A stretch of 64,000 bases of DNA from Xiphydria camelus (taxonomy: Eukaryota; Arthropoda; Insecta; Hymenoptera; Xiphydriidae). The stretch spans positions 20,143,769-20,207,768 of the forward strand of contig OY783201.1 of assembly GCA_963678675.1 (NCBI GenBank), read 5' to 3'. A program made the position numbers and the translations under genes. The notes beneath the pieces are model-generated. The model was not told where the DNA came from. It worked only from the letters and a program-made list of their open reading frames with translations, and did not search any database. This document shows, piece by piece, positions 1-9,307 of this stretch. The stretch's first letter is position 1. Each line of letters begins with the position of its first letter.

Positions 1-83
1 CAATTGGACTGTAGTAATAATTTTTAAAAAAGTAAGTTTTTTTGTGGGAATGAGGATAATTTTTGTATATATAAACGTATAAT

Positions 84-243
84 ATATCGCACACCTAGAT
101 CAAAACAGTATCAACTCAAAAAAAACTTGTTTTTTTAGAAATGGCAAAAATTGATTCTCATGTCGATATTTGATAAGGAGTTTACTTTTTCTGAAAAACA
201 ATTTTTTTTTGAGTGACACTGTTTTGATCTAGGTGTGCGATAT
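84..243. repeat. Short palindromic element (MITE-like)
   Basis: An arm of about 30 bases starting ATATCGCACACCTAGATC is repeated in inverse orientation at about 210-243, with an AT-rich loop between. Length (160 bp), perfect outer arms and TA-rich flanks fit a non-autonomous DNA transposon of the Tc1/mariner type. No protein is encoded. The superfamily is inferred from the flanks only. Confidence 0.6.
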
Positions 244-692
244 GTTATAAATTTTATAACGATATCAAAATTAGTACGAATGAGGTCAATTGAATTAATA
301 GTAGTTAAACGCAGTTCAATTTCATGGATGTAAGAGAGTAGCCTTACATCCATGTTTAAATTACAGTGCTGGTTGCATTTACTCTATTCAAAAGAATGAA
401 TTCAGTGAATCTGTAGTTAGGAAAGCGTGACTGAAAAGTGACTACAAAGAGGACCCTTATCAGATATAATTAGAACAGCTACCGAGGAACGAATCGTGAA
501 TTTCTGATCGAGGGCCTTATGAATTGCTGCCTTGAAAATGAATACGATTCTATACTATAATTCAAATATGTCTGTCCGAATACCGATAGCGATAGATCTA
601 TGCACTTAAGCTGTATCCTAGAACCGTTTATAATATGGATAGGTATTTATGTGGTTTAATAAAGTATAAATGCATCTACTCTATACTCTACG

Positions 693-711
693 CCCCCCCC
701 CCCCCCCCCCC
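693..711. repeat. Poly-C homopolymer run
   Basis: Nineteen consecutive C residues interrupt an AT-rich stretch. It is a simple repeat, and its length may be unreliable in the assembly. Confidence 0.9.
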
Positions 712-848
712 GACTGACTACTTTTTAAATGATAAGATTGAAACAGGTATAGTAAGAAGTTGAACAATTATGGCAGAGATAAAGGTAAATTTTCTCTCTC
801 TTCTCTCTTTCTCTCCAATAGCTGATCGATAGTCATAAACCAACATTT

Positions 849-999
849 GCGCATACCGAATGTCACATGGGAAACCGATCAGGTGGGGGCCTTCTGAATT
901 TGAACTCGGCACTGCTTAGACGATGCTCGATTGATTCATTATGAAATTCAGAAGGCCCCCACCTGATCGGTTTTCCGTGCGACATTCGGTATAACGCGT
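849..999. repeat. Palindromic MITE-like inverted repeat
   Basis: A 50-base arm (849-902, containing CCGATCAGGTGGGGGCCTTC) is repeated inverted at 941-999 with a few mismatches, around a loop of about 38 bp. It looks like a foldback or MITE copy. I see no coding capacity and no convincing target duplication. Confidence 0.6.
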
Positions 1000-1826
1000 C
1001 TTAGTAGGTTGGTAGGTTAAATGTAAATCTACCAATTGCACCTATCGCCAGAATGCGGCATTTTTTATAATACTTATTTTAAGTGACAGTTGATGATAGT
1101 TTAGCGATCGTGTAAATATGTATGCGATTTGTTGAGTAATTATTATAGAAAAAAAAATGAATTGTTAGATCGTAAAAATGAAAAGGAAAAGATGAAATAG
1201 TGATAATAGTTCCAAGGTGTGTAAAAAGTAACTATAGAAGGTTGCATTGAAAGCCGCTGTTCTCCTGTAGATGGCTTTAACTACTTATGTCGTGCGCAGC
1301 GACTAATACTTCTTGTATCACTCTAAATTATGGACATTTTTCATTAAGATTCAGTCATTAAACTGCCATTTTTGGTTAATATAAGTCTATGTTTATAACC
1401 AAAGAAAATGGAGCGCGACAAGTTGTTTTTTCGATGTGTACTTCTACACTACTTTAATTCAAAAAAAAGTGCTGCTGCAGCTCATCAATTACTTGTGCAA
1501 ACTTATGCTAAATCTGCTCTAACAGAAACCGTATGTAGAGACTGGTTTCGTTGCTTCAAAAGTGGAAACTGTGACGTTCACGACAAACAAGGGCCAGGTC
1601 AAATAAAGTTCGAAGATAACAAGCAAGCTCTATTGGAAGAAAACCCTACTTAAGGTTTCTCGAGCGGTACAGAGGCTTTTTCCCTGCTAAAAGAAGTCTA
1701 CTGAACACTCTAAAATATGTTCTTCGTGCGATGTGGCAACAATGTTTGGTGTACAGTAGTATGTGTGTATCTGTGAGTTCAAAAATGCTCAAAGAATTGG
1801 CTCAACAGCTTGAAGTCGATACGAAT

Positions 1827-1902
1827 CGTCACCTCAATATAGGTTTGTTCAATATCCACCTTTTAGGAATGGGACATTGAACAAACCTATATTGGGGTGA
1901 CG
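1827..1902. repeat. Small palindrome inside the mariner
   Basis: CACCTCAATATAGGTTTGTT is followed, after a short loop, by its inverse complement ending at 1902. It interrupts the transposase just after the LAQQLEVDTN segment, and the next recognisable mariner residues (GKIEKEGKW) resume beyond it. It may be a tiny insertion or a local inverted duplication. Confidence 0.55.
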
Positions 1903-2573
1903 AAATCTACAATTTTATAACGTTCACATGCCACGGGAAAGATTGAAAAAGAAGGAAAGTGGCTGCCACATGAATTGACCGAAAATGCCATTGTTGATCG
2001 TCTGAACATCTCGATTTCTTTGCTTGCAAAGCATAAAAAGAAAAGTTTTTTATGGCGTATCGTAACCGGTGATAAGAAATGGATCTATTTCGACAACCCG
2101 AAATGAAAAAAATCATGGGTTGATCCTGGCCAACCATCAACGTCGATACCAAAACGAAACATCCATGGTCATAAAACTGCTTTCAATTTGGTGGAATATG
2201 TGGAAGGTATCGTTTATTATGAGCTGTTAAAACCGAATGAAATAATTACTTCCGAACGTTATCAACAACAATTGGAGCGTTTAAATGATAATTTGATGCA
2301 AAAACGATTATCAATTGCATGAAATCGCCGAAAAGTGATTCCTTTTCACGACAACGCTCGGCCTCAGGTTGCTTGAGCCGTGAAAGAAACATTGATGGAG
2401 CTTGAATGAAAAGTTCTCCCGCACCCAGCGTGTATTCTCCAGACCTTGCCCTGAGTAATTATCATTTACTCAGATCGATGCAATACGACTTGGAAGGTAG
2501 GTACACGCTTCCATAAATACCAAGAAGTCAAAAATTGGGTTGCTGAGTGGATTAGCTCAAAAAGTAGACAATT

Positions 2574-2813
2574 GAAGGGGTCAGAAGCAAAAATGCCTAA
2601 GTGACATTTTTGGTGAAAATGACCTAAGTACAGATTCGTGTTCTCAGTGTTCGGTTCTGTTTGGTGCAAAAATTACCAAATTGAAAATTGTAAGCATCTT
2701 TTAACGGGTAGAAAGTTATATAAATGAACTGCTTCAATACCCACCGAACTTTGGATACTGTTTCTTCAGAATAAGCATTTTGCTACTTAGGCACTTTTGC
2801 TTCTGACCCCTTC
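2574..2813. mobile_element. Non-autonomous TIR element nested in mariner
   Basis: Inverted ends begin GAAGGGGTCAGAAGCAAAA and are flanked on both sides by AATT (2570-2573 and 2814-2817). Removing the insert plus one AATT rejoins the mariner sequence GACAATT-CTTTCG, so the boundaries are well supported. No ORF is present. I do not assign it to a superfamily. It is younger than its mariner host. Confidence 0.8.
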
Positions 2814-2968
2814 AATTCTTTCGTCGCGGAATTCAACTTCTGCCAGAAAAGTGGGAAAAAGTTATAGCTTCCGATATGGCTAATACTTCGATTGAGGTAT
2901 TCACACATTTTATTACGACATAATGTGTTAAAAACAAGAAAAAAACAGCGGCTTTTAATGCAACCCCT

Positions 2969-4607
2969 TAATAAAAGCGAGAACAGCTTGAAAAAGTGAC
3001 TAAAAATGGGAAAAGTGACTCGATATCAGCCTTGAAGTTATTTAAAATAGGATGTTTTTCGGGACATTATACAATATTGGGATACTTTTAGGGTATAGTG
3101 CTAAAAAATGGCACTTTAAGGGTAAATAGGGACATAACTGTGAGGCCCGTATAATGTGGCATTCCATAAAAAATTCATGCAAGAAATATAGAGAGTAACG
3201 TGCACCGTTTAGAAATAAATCAACTATAGAACGTTTTTCTACGCATCACCATAAATTCGTGTAATCTTCCCGTTTAAATCCACGTCGACATTATCGTTCG
3301 AAATTTCAAAATACCGATCCGAATCGTATCTTTCTCCGAATTCTAATCACAACGAATAATCGGACGTTGAGAAGAAAACTGCTCGGTACTTCGATGCAGA
3401 TCAACCGAGAGCGGTGCACGCCACTTCAAAAAGATTCCCAATTCGCAACGAGGATAACGATATTGAACGTCGCGTTGCGGCTCCGTCTATAGAGACTAGG
3501 CTAAATAGTTAGCCTCTAGAAAAATGGTGTACCTCACGAAAGCCTCGACTCGATGAAAAATTCCAGGCGCGTCGAGGCGACACTCGACGATCTTACTACC
3601 GTAAACGAAACGTGGCTCGAGAACGGCGTAAAACCGCGGCGATCTCGCTTTAACGATGCACCGGTTCGTTCGTATCACACTATCGCCGTGCGTTATGTCG
3701 AGATCACAATGCAGAGACTCCGCAAATATTCTGTACAATAAAAATGGACATTTAATCGTCGCGCGGTGCTTCTCCGCTTTCGTCGCGGTCGGGAGCCCTT
3801 AAAATTGACCGCATGATTTATCTCGACGAAGAATCCCGCGGCAAAATCGTAGTTATACAGACTATCGCGCCTTCGACTTTCGGATTTTCGTTGGTAAATC
3901 GTAGAGTAAATTTTAAAGACGTCTACACACGTCGTCGCTCATCGCGAAATTCTACAAAAAGCCGAATTAATCACAGGTGTAACATTGAGGAAGTGAACAG
4001 CGAATACTCGGAATCCTGGATTCGATTGAATTACAGATACGCGTACCTCGAAATATCTTCTCGGAGCAAGTTAACGTTTCGCAGGCAAGTACGATCGGCT
4101 TCCGTTCGTCGGCGATGTTTGAAGCTTTCACTGGCGGGGAGTTCGAACTCGGGGCAAGAGAATAGGTAGTAGCGATGCAGCCATGGGTGCACTTTGTCGA
4201 TACATTCACCTCGTCCACTGTTGCCGCCACCCCCAGCCATGAGGCATGTCTACTGTTCCATTTTGCTCCACCTGGAAAATTGCGGATAGAATGTTTATTC
4301 TCTCATCTCGATGGAAGCATCGTCGCGTTAATCCAGGGCGGCTGTAAAAACTTGATTATAGAATTTCCTGACTATTTCAGATCAAATTTTGTAAGTATTC
4401 TTTGATATTTTTGTTCTTATTAGGAGTTTTGTATAATCAGATCAATAAAGCTATAAATAATTCAAAGTAAGGTTGATAATAGACCTTAATTTTAGTTGAT
4501 GGGACACACGTGCGCTACTACTAGAGATATATGAAGCAGTAGTGCAAACTCAGGGTGTCTAGTATAGATTCACAATGAAATTCAAGTACTTTTCAAGGAC
4601 TTTAAGA
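2969..4607. other. Intergenic, no gene recognised; CpG-rich block 3250-4240
   Basis: Apart from AT-rich flanks, 3250-4240 is noticeably richer in CG dinucleotides than its surroundings and has several short open frames on both strands. None shows a domain, splice pattern or homolog I recognise. It could hold an unrecognised exon, a regulatory CpG-rich block or old LTR or UTR sequence. Confidence 0.4.
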
Positions 4608-5838
4608 GATCATCACAGTGTGCAATTTTTTTAAAAATCGATTTTTTTTGCATTATCGGATAGTATACACGGTTATAAACATTCTGTTAAATTTCTAAAT
4701 CGAAATTCGAATTATTTCGGTCACTACAGCATTTCTTAGAGAAAGGGAACGGGAGGAGATTCGTGGTGCGAATGGCGTAAAGCTGAGGCCAGTGGATTTC
4801 GGGAAAAATTTTCCCATCCACCAGCGCTCGATGGTGATGTGCAAGAGGTTCTGAAGCCAATTTACGATGATTTAACCACAGACGATTTGTTGGAAAGATG
4901 TACGGGCGCCAACACGCAGAATAACAATGAGAGCTTCAATCATTGCGTGTGGCTACTCGCTCCTAAGCACATTTTCTGTGGAAAACAAATCGCGGAAATC
5001 GCTACTTACTGTGCAGCTTGTACATTCAATGAAGGGTACGATGCGATTTTTAAAATCATGGAGACAATGGGGTGCACTATAGGACCGGTAGCGGCAGACT
5101 TCGCTGCGAAGTACAGAGCGGAGTGCATCGCAACCGCGGAACGGTGAAGCTTTCTGGACAGCAAAGAAGCTAGAACAGCTCGTCGACAGGAAATGTCTGC
5201 AGAAAATTAGGAGTTCGAGATATTGTATGGACCTGGCATCGCCGATTGATCGTAAGCGAACGATTTATCTGAAAATTCCTGACTTCAAACTTTAAACGCG
5301 TTTTTCTCGGAATGATGTTTTTCAAAACGGTGTCCGCTGCCGAGAGAAGAGTTTTCAAGCTATCGATTTCAAATTTTGACAGAACATTCTTCTTGTCATT
5401 CTCTAACGTCCTATGGAAGCATTTTTTTTCTTGAAAACTTCCTACTTTTTTTCACGAAAAACTGTCGAAAAAAAAAAGGCCAAATTGGATGTGTTTTGTT
5501 CAAATCGCCGCCATTTTGTCAAAAAAAAGAAAAAAAAGCCTCCATAGGACGATAGCGGCTTTCCTACAGATTAATAATCTTTTTGAAATTTTTGTTTCAG
5601 ATCAAAATTGAGGCCGGAAAAGTGGACACCGATGAGGACCTTTTTTTTTTACAAAATTTTTGATAATTCATATAATAATAATAAACAATTAATAAATCAC
5701 CTCAAAAAAAATCATTTTGTATTCTTCATCGCTGCTTTAATTTATAAAAAAAAACCCAGACCGATTAGCTTATCCTAATCATGAAAAAAAAAAATCGCGG
5801 AAATCAGTGATTTTTCGGCCGGTCACACTGTGATGATC
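4608..5838 (+). mobile_element. Mutator-like element, deletion derivative
   Basis: Terminal inverted repeats GATCATCACAGTGTG and CACACTGTGATGATC bound 1231 bp. Imperfect 8-9 bp direct repeats (about CTTTAAGA and CCTTAAGG) lie immediately outside, the target duplication size expected for Mutator-like elements. The interior keeps only the C-terminal third of the transposase and a 3' untranslated part, so the element is non-autonomous. A related but longer coding remnant is at 43217-44087. Confidence 0.75.
4755..5249 (+). pseudogene. Mutator-like transposase, C-terminal fragment
   Basis: The open frame begins upstream of the first ATG with DSWCEWRKAEASG, continues through LKPIYDDLTTDDLLERC and NNESFNHCVWLLAPKH, and stops at 5145-5147. 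After a one-frame change the family C-terminus is still readable (EARTARRQEMSAEN, then YGPGIAD just before a TGA at 5247). The arthropod Mutator-like transposase domain is normally preceded by several hundred residues that are absent here. No catalytic function is expected. Confidence 0.8.
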
Positions 5839-7164
5839 CCTTAAGGATTTCAAGGACTCCTGGACACTTTTAAACTCCACTGTGAAATGTATGAACGGTG
5901 AAATTTCAAGAAATTAACTCTACTTTGTTTTTATTTTCCAGTAGAAATGCAGAATTCCTTAACATTTCTCTGACGGATTAAGTTCCCTGAAATTTTCAGG
6001 TTTTCCTGGACTATTCGTTAGCTAAATTAGTCGTAGAGCTCCGACGTCTATGGTACTTATATCTAACAGCGAGAGAGCCGCTGCAAAGCAGTCTTGAGAT
6101 TCCGATTTTGCGGAAGCAGGGTTGCCACAAATTTTGATTTAAAAAATGTTCTGACTTTTCCATGTTTTCCAGAGTAAAAATCGCGTTTTCCCATCATTTA
6201 ATAGACTTATAAAAAAGTTCTTCGGAAGAGTGAAAGAAGCATTCATTAACGGTTTAAAATATAATACAATATAAAGAAGCATAAACTTAAAGGCGCGAGC
6301 TTAACAAAATTTAACAAGTTAAGAGAATATACTCACTATATGCACAAATCGGTTTAGAGAAGGTTTTTAATACGAATCATATTTCAACGAAATGCAAACT
6401 ATATCATTGCTCGTACTGTAAAAGTATCAAAAGCATTATGCATATTTATGTTATGTCGCAAAACATTGATTAAATATTCTTTAGAAATAATGTATTGGAA
6501 ATTAATATCACATCGATATCTTAATCAATGGTGCGACGTTCTTTTGTCAAGAGATTTTATTGAAATTCTCTGACTTTTTCAGGTTTTTCCTACTCTAAAA
6601 AATGCCTCGAATCTTCCACAGATTTTCCGTACCTTAAAAAAGTTCCGTGACCTTTCCCGATTTTCCAGGATTTCCAGATCTGTAGCAACTTTGCCAACTG
6701 TAAAAAGGGTTGTGCTGTTTATGAAAAAGCTTTCTCGAAAGTAATGACTCTTGGAATTTCGAGAGCGTAATATGTCGCTCGACAAACAGATGCGACGCGT
6801 CTAATTATAAATAATCAGTAAATATGCAAGATTCGAAGTGGAGAAATCGACTCTTTCCGACTTAATAACTTGCTTTACCTAAATTGCAGCGTTACTAAAC
6901 TTTGTTTTCGGAGAATAGGGTACGTTTCTTTCGAAATAGGGACAAAATAGGATACATTGAATATAATAAAATAATCATCTCTCAAAGTATAGAAAACGCA
7001 GATTATAAAAATAAGTCTAAAAATAAGATCACCATTCCTACTAAGTTGATCTTATTTTTAGGCTTGTTTGTACAACATACATGGGGGTTTCATCTTAGGA
7101 TAGCCATCCTGTTTATTTTCGTTATTTGTCATTTCACGAACAAGTTTTTTGGTGTTAAGAAGTA
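5839..7164. other. AT-rich spacer, no gene recognised
   Basis: AT-rich sequence with scattered short frames on both strands, none with a recognisable domain. The short frame at 6902-7252 runs into the neighbouring foldback element and is not credible as a gene. Confidence 0.6.
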
Positions 7165-8184
7165 CATACAGGGTGAGCCAAATGTATGGAAACGGTGGAA
7201 TAACTTTCGAGGGAGACATTTTGAAGAAAAATGTTTCAAACAAAACATTTAGGATTTTTCCCTGGCCATCCAATGGTGATCTTGAATCTGACCATGAACT
7301 CGACCTTGAAGGTCATTCCAAGGTCAAGGTCGCTTTTTTAAATGGGACCCCCTATTTTTTATGGCGGATTTGGAAGGAGCGGAAAATTTTACGTCCGAAT
7401 ATGACCTTTGACCTTGACCTTGGATTCAAGGTAAAGGTCAACGATCAAATAGGAAAGTTTTAGGTTTTTTCCCTGGCCATCTAATGGTAACCATGAATCT
7501 GACCTTGACCTCGACCTTGAAGTTCATTCCAAGTTCAAGGTATCTTTTTTAAATGGCAACCTACATTTTTTATCCACCGATTTATCTGAAATTTGGTACG
7601 GGTTTTTTTTTGGGTTGCTGATTACGATTCTGAAGATAGATTTTGAAAATACTTCAATACAAGATGACGGATCCAAGATAGTGGCCATATTTTGGAATAT
7701 CCACCGATTTATCCAAAATTTTGTGCTCATGTCACCTTGCCTTAAGTGGCCGGTTGCTAACACCATAAAAAATGTAGGTTGCCATTTAAAAAAGATACCT
7801 TGAACTTGGAATGAACTTCAAGGTCGAGGTCAAGGTCAGATTCATGGTTACCATTAGATGGCCAGGGGAAAAACCTAAAACTTTCCTATTTGATCGTTGA
7901 CTATTACCTTGAATCCAAGGTCAAGGTCAAGGTCAAAGGTCATATTCGGACGTAAAATTTTCCGCTCCTTCCAAATCCGCCATAAAAAATAGGGGTTCCC
8001 ATTTAAAAAAAGCGACCTTGACCTTGGAAATGACCTTCAAGGTCGAGTTCATGGTCAGATTCAAGATCACCATTGGATGGCCAGGGAAAAATCCTAAATG
8101 TTTTGTTTGAAACATTTTTCTTCAAAATGTCTCCCTCGAAAGTTATTCCACCGTGTCCACATACATTTGGCTCACCCTGTATGT
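7165..8184. mobile_element. 1-kb foldback element with CCTTGA-rich arms
   Basis: Two arms of roughly 400-450 bp are near-perfect inverse complements. They start ACATACAGGGTGAGCC at 7165 and end with the complement at 8184. The arms are filled with short repeats of the type GACCTTGACCTTGAAGGTCA, themselves palindromic. The loop near 7570-7770 is also partly palindromic. No transposase is encoded. Short open frames on both strands mirror each other and are shadows of the repeat. A diverged relative lies at 25440-26140. Confidence 0.75.
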
Positions 8185-8349
8185 CACATGCAACAAACAT
8201 TTGATAATATGTGTTGTGTATGAGATTTCAGTCACCTCCATTTTTTCATATAAAAAATGTAATATTTTAATTCTCATAACAGTTATAGAATTTATTGATA
8301 CTAATAAGAAATGTGTGTATAAGATAAAACATCTTTCCATTGAATACTC

Positions 8350-9036
8350 TGTGAGATATTCCCGCTCAAAGTGTGTATAGACATACTAAAGTTTGTTTCA
8401 TCCGCTGGTATCGATAATTGAGAATGAGGCGAGAGCGTACAAGTTATGAGAGAGCGTGTTTGATAGCGAGCGCGAGTATTTTGAGTAGAGAGAGAGTGAG
8501 TGAGCGAGAACGCGCGAGGCACTTCGCGTATGCACTTCCTTGGCTACACTTAGTCTGCGTAGAACCAACTGCGATCTCACGAGGCACTTCTGCGGCAGCG
8601 ATGCACTGGAAAACTAGAAGAAAGCGGCGAGGGAGCAATGAAAGCCGCGAGAACACTTTAAGAATATTTAATACAGAAGTGAAGTATACACGACTCGACG
8701 AAGGACTTCGATAGACTGAACTGATGTGCCGGCGACCGATCTAGGCGCTCCGTCCGAGAGCGTACCAACAAAAAAAGTAAACAAGGCTCGGACAGAGTAC
8801 CGAGAGACTCGTCCTAACTTCGTTTCTATAAATCAGGAATATTCTTGCTCGAACAAAGTGCAAGAGTAAATTTCGCTAGGCGCGCGCTGAGAACTTACAT
8901 TAGTCGCGTGCAGCGTAACCACTTACTCTTGTACTTTGAGCGGAAATATCTCTTAAACCGTTCAACAGATGGGTATTCATTTTATACATTTCTTAATAGT
9001 CTCGATAAACTCTGTAACTTTTATAAGAACTAGCAA
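8350..9036. other. CpG-rich block, unassigned; solo-LTR-like
   Basis: A CpG-rich block with a purine-rich (AG)n tract near 8480. It has a TATA-like TTCTATAAATC at about 8823 and an AT-rich tail near 8970-9030. It begins TGTGAGATATTCCC and ends AGCAACA, so TG...CA ends are present, as in a solo LTR, but I find no matching target duplication. Open frames on both strands through it have no recognisable domains. Either a solo LTR or unrecognised host sequence is possible. Confidence 0.3.
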
Positions 9037-9307
9037 CAACGTACGCGTTTCGCGCGTATTTTTCAGTTATTTTTCTATACTTTGATGATTGGCAAATGTC
9101 ACTCATGCTTTCAAGATTCTAGCTTCGAGATAGCGAATTCAGCTGATAAAATTTACGGAAAAGCTACTTCACTTTTCGTGAATATTGGTCAATGAGAATG
9201 TTGGAACGGTTTTACATGACATGCCCTTTTTACGAATGGTCAAAAATATTAAGTTTTTATAAAAAAATAGAGGTGGCTTTCATATCCCGTAAACAACACA
9301 TGTTATC

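Larger units (their letters stand above)
1408..2923 (+). pseudogene. Mariner (DD34D) transposase remnant
   Basis: The first 81 codons are open and show the mariner helix-turn-helix region, with CRDWFRCFKSGNCDVHDK typical of the family. Further on, broken reading frames still give WRIVTGDKKWIYFDNPK, the region carrying the first catalytic Asp, then WVDPGQPSTS, PFHDNARPQ with the second Asp, and a C-terminal EKWEKVIASD-like stretch. Several in-frame stops, a palindrome near the N-terminal third and a 240-bp MITE near the C-terminus inactivate it. In the family the protein is a roughly 345-residue cut-and-paste transposase. This copy cannot encode one. Confidence 0.85.
1237..2968 (+). mobile_element. 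Mariner-family DNA transposon, decayed
   Basis: The left end GGTTGCATTGAAAGCCGCTG (1241-1260) matches, in inverse orientation, the right end at 2945-2968. TA dinucleotides sit directly outside at 1235-1236 and 2969-2970, as expected for Tc1/mariner insertion. The interior carries a mariner transposase remnant. The element has itself received a 240-bp TIR-bearing insertion (2574-2813) and contains a small palindrome at 1827-1902. Confidence 0.85.

Noticed and set aside
3496..4240. Overlapping short frames on both strands
   Set aside because: No start context, splice signals or domains distinguish one frame. CpG-rich DNA has few stops by chance.
8418..8714. 98-residue Arg/Ser-rich protein
   Set aside because: Composition reflects an AG/CG-rich tract, and equal-quality frames exist on the other strand.
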